From: Actinomyces sp. zg-332
Lineage (GTDB): Bacteria; Actinomycetota; Actinomycetes; Actinomycetales; Actinomycetaceae
Length of the DNA stretch: 64,000 nucleotides
NCBI RefSeq assembly: GCF_011751945.2
Contig: NZ_CP064951.1
Coordinates: 1,054,001 to 1,118,000, forward strand
Direction: 5' to 3'
Under the pieces are notes generated by a model. It saw only the letters and a program-made list of their open reading frames with translations, had not been told where the DNA came from and ran no database searches. Positions 55,979-64,000 of this stretch are shown one piece after another; the stretch's first letter is position 1, and every line of letters begins with the position of its first letter. A program made the position numbers and the translations under genes.

Positions 55979-56962
55979 TTATAAGCTCTGCTGTAGTGAG
56001 TAAACAATCAAAGCACAAGCATAAGCATCAGAGTCAGCCCTATGATGTTCGAGATGATAATCCGGAGCACACACTTTTACTACAGTTGGAAGTTTATAAT
56101 TTGCAAGGCCAGGTATCATTCTACGAGCAGTGTAGTATGTGCAGTAGAATTTCTTAGGCAAAGTCTCAGTGCCATAATACTCATCAAGATGACGCCATAC
56201 AGCAGAATCAAAAGAAGCGTTATGAGCATATACAGGCAGATCTCCCACAAACTCTTGCACTTTATACGCTATTTCCTCCCAATAAGGAGCCTGCCGTGTA
56301 TCTTCAAAATCTATTCCATGCAAGTAAGTAAATTCGAAGTAAGAGTATTCTTCTGGAGGTTTAATGAGGGTCGTATACTTATCAATAACTCGCCCATTTT
56401 CAACTTTTACAAGTGCAATTTGGCAAGCTGAAACCCTCTGCGTATTAGCAGTCTCAAAGTCAACAGCCACAAAGCTAGGCGAAGCTAATTCTTCAGCCAA
56501 TGGTATAAAACGGGGCTTATTTGATTTTTTACTTTTAGAATGGTTGAAATACACGCGCATGACTGTTTTCCCTGTGGATACTCTAGCTAGTTTAGGGTTC
56601 TGCTCCTTTTCCTTTTGCTCTACTTCAATTAGATTTCTCCAACTATCATTATAAAGCTTAGAATCCATACCTTTAGTTTTAGCGACAAGTTCTCTAGCCT
56701 TAGCAAGACGTTTGTGTAAAGAAATGCGATAATCACTGCGGTAAGGTTTAATATCATAGTCCAGCCACTTTTGTATCGTTTGTACTTCTTCTTCATAAGC
56801 TTTGAGCTTATGTTGAATTATAGCCACTTGAATCACATAGTACTCCATAGCATTATCACTATTGGACAAGGCTACTTGTACCATAGATTTCATACAACCT
56901 TTAGCTATTTCTAAGGCTTCTTCAAGCTTTCCTTCACGTTTCAGTTCAGCGATTTCATCCAC
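55979..56962 (-). CDS. DEDDh 3'-5' exonuclease domain protein (DnaQ-like)
   Basis: A 327-residue protein. Residues about 1-135 are helical and TPR-like (LKREGKLEEALEIAKGCMKSM, KLKAYEEEVQTIQKWLDY), probably a protein-interaction part. Residues about 160-325 form an exonuclease fold with Asp and Glu in FVAVDFETAN, Asp in YAHNASFDSAVW, and His plus Asp in LEHHRADSDAYACA, the complete DEDDh set. Such proteins trim DNA or RNA 3' ends, and some act with repair systems. The start is GTG 56962. It stands beside the restriction genes, which is interesting but not proof of a link. Confidence 0.9.
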   Translation of the reverse strand: MDEIAELKREGKLEEALEIAKGCMKSMVQVALSNSDNAMEYYVIQVAIIQHKLKAYEEEVQTIQKWLDYDIKPYRSDYRISLHKRLAKARELVAKTKGMDSKLYNDSWRNLIEVEQKEKEQNPKLARVSTGKTVMRVYFNHSKSKKSNKPRFIPLAEELASPSFVAVDFETANTQRVSACQIALVKVENGRVIDKYTTLIKPPEEYSYFEFTYLHGIDFEDTRQAPYWEEIAYKVQEFVGDLPVYAHNASFDSAVWRHLDEYYGTETLPKKFYCTYYTARRMIPGLANYKLPTVVKVCAPDYHLEHHRADSDAYACALIVYSLQQSL

Positions 56963-57001
56963 CCATATTTACCCCAATTTTCAGTAGATTCTATCCAAAT
57001 T

Positions 57002-57286
57002 TTAGTATTTTTTTACGTATTTAAAGTAATTGGTGATATATGAAAATTGTTTACCTAGTATTTTAGATAATCTTCCATAAGGAAATAAATTATTTTTAAT
57101 ATTGGGAAGTAAGGCTTGAGGAATAGCATCAGCATATATCTTTTGTATAAGTTCTACAGACAGAGCAATAGCATCATTGTACGTCGTAACAAACAATTTT
57201 AGATTAGGTGAAATACTATCTTGAAATTTTGTGATATTCTTAACAGATAACGAATATTTCTTATAGTCACATGAGTTATATATCAA
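57002..57286 (-). CDS. Doubtful small protein or gene remnant
   Basis: A 94-residue frame from a TTG without a good ribosome binding site. The sequence (NLKLFVTTYNDAIALSVELIQKIYADAIPQALLPNIKNNLF) looks more structured than random and less biased than other small frames here, so it could be a fragment of a decayed gene next to the restriction-modification pair. I do not recognise it. The rest of the 56963-57441 gap holds nothing that I can see. Confidence 0.3.
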   Translation of the reverse strand: MIYNSCDYKKYSLSVKNITKFQDSISPNLKLFVTTYNDAIALSVELIQKIYADAIPQALLPNIKNNLFPYGRLSKILGKQFSYITNYFKYVKKY

Positions 57287-57441
57287 CCATTCTCAAAAGT
57301 CCTGTTCTAAACATTTTCATGCTTACAGAATCTAAATCTATTTTAAATTCCTATCATGTGTATTTATAACTCAATATAAAACCATTTAAAACATTGTTGT
57401 ATATCCTCCATATATCTAAAACCACTGTAAATATTTTATAT

Positions 57442-58710
57442 TTATAAATAACTGTCGATTTGTTCAGGTTCCTTTATAATAATTTCTTTTAACCTTGGTT
57501 CTAGTCTTGACACTATTCCTGTAACTAACGCATTCCCCATCATAAAATATCTTTTCCTATTCGGCATCGTATTAGTCCAGTTAATAGGAAACATCTGTAT
57601 TAATTCGCATTCTACAGGTGATAAAATCCTGTACTTTTTTATCCTCTCATCGTATATGATATGTGAAGATCTATTTAATGTACCCTCACTCGTTAACATG
57701 GTTCTTGCCGGCTCTTCTAAGTTATCAGGAAATGACATAGCCCCTTCCGAATAGAAATAAGAATGACCACTTTTTGACCTTCGCTCAACTTTTTTTGCGC
57801 CTTTTAAATATTTCCATCTCTCAATTTTTCCTTCATCAATAGTAATCTCTAAAATATTTGTGTTATAGTCTACAGCTTGATTAATAACTTCTTTTAGTAA
57901 ATATTTTTCCTCTTCTATAGCAACAATACTAGCGTGACTTATAACACCATCAATCATAATTCCTGAATCTAAAAATTTACTATCAGCATAGTTGTTCGAA
58001 ACATCAAGAGTACTTATATAACCATTCAAATCTATTTTTTTTACTTCACCAACAATATTAACAGGAAACTCCTGATTAAAAATATTAATTTCATTAAGAT
58101 TACAATCACTATTTTTTATACTTTTAGTCCAACATAAAGATTTTTTATACGCAAAAATGAACACTCTTCTTCTTCTCTGTGGCATTCCGTAATCACCAGC
58201 ATTTATTACTCTCCATTGAGCATCATATCCCAATTCATCAAGTGTTTTGAGCATTATAGCAAAATCTCTTCCACGTTTTACAGCTGGAGATTTTAATAGT
58301 CTATCTACATTTTCGAGTAGAACAAAAGGAGGTTTTTTTTCAGTCAATACGTCTTTAATATCCCAAAATAGGACACCTTTTTTACCTTCTATCCCTTTCT
58401 CATTAGCAACTGATCTTGCTACAGAATAATCTTGACAAGGAAATCCTCCTACCAACAACGAGTGTGAAGGTATATCTTTTTTATCAACTTTATTTATATC
58501 TTCGTTTGAATGATTCATAACCCCAAATCTTTTTATATAACAGTCAAAAGCATGCTGTGCTTTTGTTGACGGTTCATATTGATTTGCCCATACAAAATCC
58601 CAGTCACCTTTTTCGATTGCTTTTCCCTCTTCAGATAAAGACTTAATATGATTTAAACCTACTCTAAAACCTCCTACACCAGCAAATAATTCTGCTACTG
58701 TCAATTTCAT
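57442..58710 (-). CDS. DNA (cytosine-5) methyltransferase of a Sau3AI-like restriction-modification system
   Basis: A 422-residue m5C methyltransferase. Motif I is LFAGVGGFRVGL, motif IV is GGFPCQDYSVA with the catalytic Cys91, motif VI is LLENVDRLL, motif VIII is MPQRRRRVFIFA, and motif X is MMGNALVTGIVSRL. The variable target-recognition region is about 200-330. Since its partner is a Sau3AI-like enzyme, the expected target is GATC, methylated at C. It is the second gene of the pair, starting 15 bp after the endonuclease stop with AAGGAGA. This specificity is inferred, not seen. Confidence 0.93.
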   Translation of the reverse strand: MKLTVAELFAGVGGFRVGLNHIKSLSEEGKAIEKGDWDFVWANQYEPSTKAQHAFDCYIKRFGVMNHSNEDINKVDKKDIPSHSLLVGGFPCQDYSVARSVANEKGIEGKKGVLFWDIKDVLTEKKPPFVLLENVDRLLKSPAVKRGRDFAIMLKTLDELGYDAQWRVINAGDYGMPQRRRRVFIFAYKKSLCWTKSIKNSDCNLNEINIFNQEFPVNIVGEVKKIDLNGYISTLDVSNNYADSKFLDSGIMIDGVISHASIVAIEEEKYLLKEVINQAVDYNTNILEITIDEGKIERWKYLKGAKKVERRSKSGHSYFYSEGAMSFPDNLEEPARTMLTSEGTLNRSSHIIYDERIKKYRILSPVECELIQMFPINWTNTMPNRKRYFMMGNALVTGIVSRLEPRLKEIIIKEPEQIDSYL

Positions 58711-58725
58711 TAAAATCTATCTCCT

Positions 58726-60195
58726 TCATACATCTTTAATAATATTGGCAATATAGTAGTTACTTAACCAAAAACACTGATGCGTCATTTTATCACCATT
58801 TGGTAATTCATCCATATCTATGTCACTACCATTACCGTATCTTATTCCTTTGATTATGTAAGCACTTTTGGCAGAGTGTGGTCTGAGATGAAAAATTTCA
58901 TTGTCAGATTTCTTTGGTAAATCGTTCAAAACTCTCTGTCTACCATTACTGTCACACGTTATAGTAAATTCTACCCCAGATGAGATTTTATTCTTATATG
59001 CTTCCCATTCTTTTTTACCTGTAGTTTCTAACTCCTGTATTGGCATATTCCAAAACTTAGACCCTTTCAAGATATATTCTCCATGCTCATTTTCTTTAAA
59101 AACAATAAAGAGAAATCTAGTACTTGCAAAATAATCATATGTATAAGAATCGCAAAATTCTTTAGTTACAAAATCTTTTAAAGTTATTTTAGGAAAAGAC
59201 ATACTCTCACGGGGAATCCCATTTCTTTTGACTCGAATTGTTTTAATAACTATATTAGCTTTGGCGAATTCTTCTGAGTTATCTGTATTAACACCCAGTA
59301 TTTTATTAACTAATAGTTTATTTTTTTGTTTAGAATTTGTTACAGTAAATGCGTTATATAAATCTTTATCACTTCTGCCAATATAAGTTTTAATCTTGTC
59401 TATTACTTTTCCGTCAAAATCTCCATATTCTAATTCTTCTTCAGTAAATATAGAATCATAGCTCATCAATCCGGGTTGTACATAGTTATTTAAAATATAA
59501 GTCATATATGATTGTTTAAGTGAAAATGCTCTTCTCTTAGCTTTGATTTTACTGTTATAATATTGCGGTTGTAAACTTCTATCGGCAGTCGCCCCTTTTG
59601 TACATGCACCCAAATATTTTGTATCGCTCTCAGACAAATTATGGGCATTACCAGATTTTATCTTACCCACAATAATCTTATAGTCATCTAAAATTATTTT
59701 TAAATCTTTTGCACATACTTTCGAATATATGTCATACAAATTTACAAAATCAATATTATATGCAGTTCTCTCTTGACCTTTTATTCTATAATACCAAATC
59801 ATTAAAATATTTTTAATTTTTTGTTCTAAATAAGATCCTGTAAAATCTAAATCTATAGATTTATTATTAGGAATCATAGTAATAACTAGCCTTTCACCAG
59901 CTTTAACTCCCTTTTTGCTTTTCTCATATGGCGTAACTTTCAACTCTAATCCAACTTTTTTAAAATCAGGACTAGAAATATTATTCGGCTTATAAAGAAA
60001 ATAGTATTCTTCCAATAGATTCCCTAAACTACCTTTGTTCCTAGGGTTGTTATAGTGCAATATTTTTTCTGATAATTCTTCATCTTTGAAAAAATTAGAT
60101 AAGATATCTGCAAAACTTAGACCTACTAGTTCTTGAGAATAACGCAGTATATCTTTTATACTTGTATCATCATAAGGTAAGCCTTCTTTTTCCAT
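58726..60195 (-). CDS. Type II restriction endonuclease, Sau3AI/MutH family
   Basis: A 489-residue nuclease, matching the length of Sau3AI (GATC). The N-terminal MutH-like catalytic domain shows GNLLEEYYFLYKPNN with the conserved Glu, and the D-E-K catalytic motif in SSPDFKKVGLELKVTPYE. A second, C-terminal MutH-like domain (about 240-489) that lacks the motif is expected in Sau3AI, where it serves as an allosteric DNA-binding part. The ATG follows AGGTGA. It precedes the methyltransferase in one transcript, an order that puts the toxic gene first. Confidence 0.92.
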   Translation of the reverse strand: MEKEGLPYDDTSIKDILRYSQELVGLSFADILSNFFKDEELSEKILHYNNPRNKGSLGNLLEEYYFLYKPNNISSPDFKKVGLELKVTPYEKSKKGVKAGERLVITMIPNNKSIDLDFTGSYLEQKIKNILMIWYYRIKGQERTAYNIDFVNLYDIYSKVCAKDLKIILDDYKIIVGKIKSGNAHNLSESDTKYLGACTKGATADRSLQPQYYNSKIKAKRRAFSLKQSYMTYILNNYVQPGLMSYDSIFTEEELEYGDFDGKVIDKIKTYIGRSDKDLYNAFTVTNSKQKNKLLVNKILGVNTDNSEEFAKANIVIKTIRVKRNGIPRESMSFPKITLKDFVTKEFCDSYTYDYFASTRFLFIVFKENEHGEYILKGSKFWNMPIQELETTGKKEWEAYKNKISSGVEFTITCDSNGRQRVLNDLPKKSDNEIFHLRPHSAKSAYIIKGIRYGNGSDIDMDELPNGDKMTHQCFWLSNYYIANIIKDV

Positions 60196-60713
60196 AGTTA
60201 AGTCACCTATTTATTTTTCAATACCAACAAATATTTTGTACACAATGCTATAAACTAAGATAACAAAATTTGTAGCTTCCATATTTCACAAAGTAAACAT
60301 AAGATTACTAAGAATATACTACTATATACCAAAATACATATACCAGTGTAGTTTAAATAATTTTCACAAAAATACGTATAGCCGAAATGGAATAAACAGT
60401 TATTTAATATCATTTTGTAACTACTAGTTAAAATAATTTTAGTACCATCAAGTTAAAGTACTTAAGTTATAATTGTTCGTTATTATTTCTAAATATTTTC
60501 ATCTTCACAACTTAAGATACCATATACTACCCCATGCATTGAATATTTCTCCACTACCTTATAAGCAAATAATTGTTTCACTTTCCCATTTTTATTTTAT
60601 TGTTATAGTCTACAAAGCAGATGCTGAGTTACCAGAATATATTTTCGTAAGTATACAATTTCTAATTTCACTTACTTCTTTTATGGCTCACTAATGCTAA
60701 TTTATTTTGTCTT
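60196..60713. other. AT-rich intergenic stretch upstream of the restriction operon
   Basis: It should hold the promoter of the restriction-modification genes. I found no controller (C) protein gene, no convincing inverted repeat and no RNA gene. A 73-residue frame on the plus strand (60473-60694) is His/Tyr/Ile-rich, starts with TTG and lacks a ribosome binding site, so I leave it out. Confidence 0.5.
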
Positions 60714-61040
60714 CTACTGTTGAGGGAAAGTAAATACGCTGTCGTGCTGTTCACTTCCACTAAAAGTTATAATAGTGTAGCCGTTTTTTGACTCAACTTT
60801 AACTTTTCCTCTGTCACCATCATCAGCAACATAAACATCAAACATTTGTGGTTTATACACACGATAATGAGCTGAGCCAAACAAATAAGGTGAACCAATT
60901 TCATGTACTACAGCAAGGTCACCACGATAAACTTCTCGCTCAGAATAATCCGCACGGTAAGCAAGAAAAAATAGGAATAAAACAGCAGTCTCAACTGTGG
61001 TAATCAGAGTCACTAAAGCAATCAGAAGTTTCTTTTTCAT
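60714..61040 (-). CDS. Small exported or membrane-anchored protein
   Basis: A 108-residue protein with an N-terminal signal or anchor helix (MKKKLLIALVTLITTVETAVLFLFFLAYRA) and a beta-rich outer part (YRGDLAVVHEIGSPYLFGSAHYRVYKPQMFDVYVAD, YTIITFSGSEQHDSVFTFP). No Cys lipobox is present. I do not recognise the family. It lies between the restriction operon and the OLD nuclease on the same strand, 255 bp from the OLD stop. Confidence 0.65.
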   Translation of the reverse strand: MKKKLLIALVTLITTVETAVLFLFFLAYRADYSEREVYRGDLAVVHEIGSPYLFGSAHYRVYKPQMFDVYVADDGDRGKVKVESKNGYTIITFSGSEQHDSVFTFPQQ

Positions 61041-61295
61041 AACAGTTGTCTACTTCCCGTATAAAGGTATGCGATAGTTTTAGTTTATGCTGATTCGTTA
61101 AACTCTGCTACAAAACCAGCATTCACTACAATAATGGTTAACTCGTTTTACTATAAGCCCTAAAATCAATCCCACTTACCTACTCTACACTACTCAATAC
61201 CGTATATCCGTTTCAAAGCAAAAGATTTTTATTTATTACACGATGGATAATTCATCTAATTTATGCTTATTAGATTTTACCTAACCTAGTTCCAA

Positions 61296-63251
61296 TTATT
61301 TTAAATCAAATACCTTTTTTAAATCTTGAATCAGAGAGTGACAATATTTTTCTAGTTCCTTTTTGTCTAATTTATCTATCTTCTTAAATCCAGCTCCTCC
61401 TATAACTCCTCTGAATTTTTTAATTAGTTTCTTTGTAAAACCATATTTTCGAATATAGTCGAATTTTTGCTCATCAGATAATGATTTTTCTATTAATTCG
61501 TCTAATGTGCTTTTATTCCTAGAATACAAAATCTCATTAATATCTTCTTTATATTCGTCAATAAATTGCACTTTTTTTCTAGCAAACTCTTCATCTGTCA
61601 TATCATTAATCAATAAATCTTTTTCAAATGTATAACACTCTAACATACAGTATTTAGTTACAATTATTCTATTATGTAAATCTTTTTCTTTTACTTCTTT
61701 ATCAACTTTAATCATTTCTTCTATAGCTTTTTCTTTTATCTTTTCAGATTCGCCACCATCTGAATCTATAATAAATACACTTTTAGAATTTGTATTAATA
61801 TACTTTAATAAGCTACAATTTACAGCCATTTCTAGTTTATTTACACCACTCATAGTCATAAATTTCGAACTATAACTTTTTCCAAATATTGTATTAACCA
61901 GACATTCGTATGCTTTCTGATCGTCTTTACCTTCAACAAAAATAATGTAGTCTTTTCCTAAAAGATAGGTTACATCATAGCCTAGTATTTTCATTGCTTC
62001 TAAGCTAGAGCCAATCGGACGAATTTTACTAACTGGCAATGGGCGTTTTGTTTTCTTATCTCTATAAACTTCGTAAAAAGAACCTTTTTTAAAACTTATA
62101 ATCGACATATGAGAGTGTGTGGTTACAAAAACTTGATTTTCTTTTGCAATACCACAAATAAGTTTTGACATTTGTTTTTCTAATTTAGGGTAAAGATACA
62201 GTTCAGGTTCCTCTAGTAAAAATAAAACAGGTTCTGCTTCATCTTTCTGCATTTCTACCAGTGTTTGCAATAAAGCTATCTTATACATACTTCTAGTCCC
62301 AGAGCCAATTGACTGAAAGTCGATATTAGAATCTGTACCCGAAAACTTAAAATTTGTTTTTATACTTATATTTTCAAAAAATTGATTTGAAAATTGCCAT
62401 TCAATTTCCACGTCATCATCGTATGATTCCTTAAAGTTTCTATTTAATTCGGTGGTTACCTTTTGTGCTTCAAATTGAATTCTTCTCAATAAATATTGAT
62501 TAATCTGTGGAATTGATAGTTCGGAAATAGGGGTCTCCTCAATTATGTTATCTTCTAAATCTCTTTTAACATTCATATGTGGTAGTAACAAACTAAATAG
62601 TTTGTTAGTTGTGCTGTCTGTTTCCCCTAACCTTTCTTGATTGAAATTTCTTTCATCGCGCAAATAGGCGTACCTTGGTTGAATAGTATTTTTTATTTGT
62701 TCTATTTCTTTTTGACTTATTTTTATCTCTTTATTTTCTTTAAAGTCATATGTCGTTAAAAAGATTTCTTTTTCAATAGTCTTAGATTTCTTATTTTCAA
62801 TAGTCTTAGATTTCTTATAAATTATATTAAAATATAATGATGTGCTATTTCTAGAAATACCCCACTCTTTTTTTATATTTTGTTTTAAATCATTTATGTA
62901 TGACTTACTTTCAATATTTCTCGCTCTTCGACCTTTGGATTTTTCAAGTGCATTACTATACCATGGTGGTGTTTTCTCATCTATTTTTATATCATGCATA
63001 ATTCTCTTAATTGAGAAATCATCAAAGTCTAATCCTACTCCTATAACAATTTCTGTTTCTTGTTCCTCATCTTTACTAAACCTAAAATCAGAATCTTTTA
63101 CATCATATTCCCCAAGAAACGTCAAAATAGCAGATAATATAGAACTTTTACCTGAACTATTTTCCCCTATTAATCCTAGTGAATTAGAAATATTATTAAT
63201 TTCCAATTTTTTAATGGAGCGATAGTTTTTAATTAATATCTTGTTTATCAT
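61296..63251 (-). CDS. OLD-family ATPase/TOPRIM nuclease (anti-phage type)
   Basis: A 651-residue protein. The N-terminal ABC-type ATPase has Walker A GENSSGKSS (about 29-37), an insertion of mixed charge, a signature region SIGSGTRSMYKIALLQTL and Walker B LLEEPELYLYP. The C-terminal TOPRIM domain shows DYIIFVEGKDDQKAYECLV (catalytic Glu) and VFIIDSDGGESEK (Asp-x-Asp). OLD proteins cut DNA and defend against phages. Class 2 members (GajA) pair with a UvrD-like helicase, but no such gene adjoins here, so class 1 (stand-alone) is likely. AGGAG precedes the ATG. An in-frame 24-bp tandem duplication lies in the insertion (KKSKTIEN repeated, about 62773-62820). Confidence 0.92.
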   Translation of the reverse strand: MINKILIKNYRSIKKLEINNISNSLGLIGENSSGKSSILSAILTFLGEYDVKDSDFRFSKDEEQETEIVIGVGLDFDDFSIKRIMHDIKIDEKTPPWYSNALEKSKGRRARNIESKSYINDLKQNIKKEWGISRNSTSLYFNIIYKKSKTIENKKSKTIEKEIFLTTYDFKENKEIKISQKEIEQIKNTIQPRYAYLRDERNFNQERLGETDSTTNKLFSLLLPHMNVKRDLEDNIIEETPISELSIPQINQYLLRRIQFEAQKVTTELNRNFKESYDDDVEIEWQFSNQFFENISIKTNFKFSGTDSNIDFQSIGSGTRSMYKIALLQTLVEMQKDEAEPVLFLLEEPELYLYPKLEKQMSKLICGIAKENQVFVTTHSHMSIISFKKGSFYEVYRDKKTKRPLPVSKIRPIGSSLEAMKILGYDVTYLLGKDYIIFVEGKDDQKAYECLVNTIFGKSYSSKFMTMSGVNKLEMAVNCSLLKYINTNSKSVFIIDSDGGESEKIKEKAIEEMIKVDKEVKEKDLHNRIIVTKYCMLECYTFEKDLLINDMTDEEFARKKVQFIDEYKEDINEILYSRNKSTLDELIEKSLSDEQKFDYIRKYGFTKKLIKKFRGVIGGAGFKKIDKLDKKELEKYCHSLIQDLKKVFDLK

Positions 63252-63333
63252 ATCAAAACTCCTAATATTTCACATAACTATTACAGAGATTGTTACAAAC
63301 ATCCTAAATAGACACATTCACAAGCCCATTTGT

Positions 63334-63384
63334 TTATTCCATCATTTCGAATAATTCAGAGAGTAAATCCATATTTCTCCCCAT
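63334..63384 (-). CDS. Candidate short upstream ORF before the OLD gene
   Basis: ATG...TAA encodes MGRNMDLLSELFEMME, 16 residues, with GGAGG at ideal distance from the ATG. It lies 82 bp upstream of the OLD start. The good ribosome binding site suggests translation, but no regulatory hairpin is evident between it and the OLD gene. It could be a small leader, a toxin-like peptide or chance. Confidence 0.25.
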   Translation of the reverse strand: MGRNMDLLSELFEMME

Positions 63385-64000
63385 AAATATCCTCCGGTAG
63401 CCTCTTATCACTCCGTTGTGTTAGTCTACCGTCTCTAATGAAGTTTCATGACACTTATCAAAAACTTCACATAGATACCTATATTTAATATTATTGTAAC
63501 CATTTCGTTATAAAATTTACATAAATTAAACCCAAAATTGGAAAAATTAAGGTAGATTAATCTATTAAATTATGTAAATATAAAAATTATTAAAAAGTTA
63601 TTTTCATACAAAAAATATACATACAGTAAAACGCTAGCCGCTCTACTCAAGTGACTAGCGTTTCCTGTGTAAAACTACTCCCAAGTTTTACAACAAATAA
63701 GTAGCACAAAATAACTATCTCTAAAGCTTCAGAATGCTATTTACCTCAGAGTCTAGAACTCACAGATTTCACCAGTTCTACCTGCAACTATTCTTAGCCT
63801 CATTCCTAACCCTTACTATTTACAAGGCTTACTAGCCTTTTCACTACCTAAAATATATTCGTTTCCACTGGTAGCATCCATGCTTTTAGCTCTAATCACA
63901 GATTCTGCAAACTTATCATCTATTAATGCTCACACTTACAAGTGTTCGTATCAGTAACTATTACTATCATTCACAGGCTTCAATACTTATACTTACAATT
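63385..64000. other. Right-edge stretch with a hairpin and a possible gene remnant
   Basis: A 9-bp perfect inverted repeat AAACGCTAG (63629-63637) / CTAGCGTTT (63655-63663) could be a weak terminator for something reading in from the right on the minus strand. Beyond it, the minus-strand frame 63816-63929 encodes a non-random looking piece (DDKFAESVIRAKSMDATSGN, then EYILGSEKASKPCK) with stops before it, which may be the broken end of a gene whose main part lies outside. No intact gene is visible. Confidence 0.4.

Noticed and set aside
60473-60694. 73-residue plus-strand frame upstream of the restriction operon
   Set aside because: TTG start, no ribosome binding site, composition typical of random AT-rich DNA.
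61296-63251. Gabija system (GajA with GajB)
   Set aside because: The OLD protein has no adjacent UvrD-like helicase gene; the PcrA in the window is a housekeeping protein about 32 kb away.

Overview
The window looks like a chromosomal segment of an unusually AT-rich actinomycete (Actinomycetota, probably Actinomycetales-like). The evidence is the actinobacterial 16S rRNA 5' part at the left edge, actinobacterial-type families (DUF3043, an Rv3235-family protein, fused PutA, YbbN-type thioredoxin-TPR protein, PspC sensor kinase), and the etfB-etfA-cysteine desulfurase-mnmA gene order, which resembles that of mycobacteria. I cannot name the species from sequence alone. Signs of a host-associated life are a large M26-type zinc metalloprotease with G5 repeats, a second large wall-anchored surface protein, the wreck of an LPXTG pilin gene and a BCCT transporter.

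Layout. 1-865: 5' part of a 16S gene on the minus strand, preceded (to its right) by a strange leader whose transcript is nearly free of C and contains 13 copies of a decamer. 1390-2010: decayed SpaA-type pilin gene. 3.0-8.1 kb: small housekeeping genes (FKBP lipoprotein, ErpA, ASCH, Dps, HIT, a DtxR/MntR-like regulator that lacks its metal ligands, VKOR). 8.2-9.7 kb: tRNA-Lys(CTT), aldose epimerase, tRNA-Leu(TAG). 9.8-13.9 kb: etfB-etfA-iscS-like-mnmA operon. 14.2-16.5 kb: EamA transporter and trpS. 16.9-20.6 kb: YbbN and a lipoprotein/membrane protein pair, then DUF3043. 20.6-23.3 kb: menaquinone genes menB-menE-hotdog thioesterase. 23.4-29.4 kb: MFS, and pcrA-sucC-sucD. 29.5-33.7 kb: a PspC-type envelope-stress two-component system divergent from a PspC membrane protein, with overlapping palindromes between them. 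34.3-35.8 kb: a stand-alone trpB behind a complete transcription attenuator (leader peptide with two Trp codons, mutually exclusive hairpins, intrinsic terminator). 36-38.6 kb: MATE exporter and adenine/adenosine deaminase. 38.8-50.6 kb: surface region (zinc metalloprotease, BCCT, SGNH hydrolase, Ig-like wall protein). 51.8-55.3 kb: bifunctional PutA. 56-63.3 kb: DEDDh exonuclease, a Sau3AI-like restriction-modification pair (endonuclease then m5C methyltransferase), a small exported protein and a lone OLD-family ATPase/TOPRIM nuclease, together a small defence island.

The metabolic genes fit a respiring amino-acid user. PutA feeds proline electrons and glutamate into metabolism, SucCD is a TCA step, EtfAB carries electrons, and MenB/MenE/thioesterase build menaquinone. 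Trp supply appears to be monitored by the trp leader, so that TrpB (perhaps using salvaged indole, as no trpA is present here) is made on demand. The most distinctive observations are the trp attenuator on an orphan trpB, the ligand-less DtxR-family regulator, the C-free rRNA leader array, the five apparently identical 234-bp G5 repeats with foreign-looking codon use, and the palindromic operator of the PspC locus.
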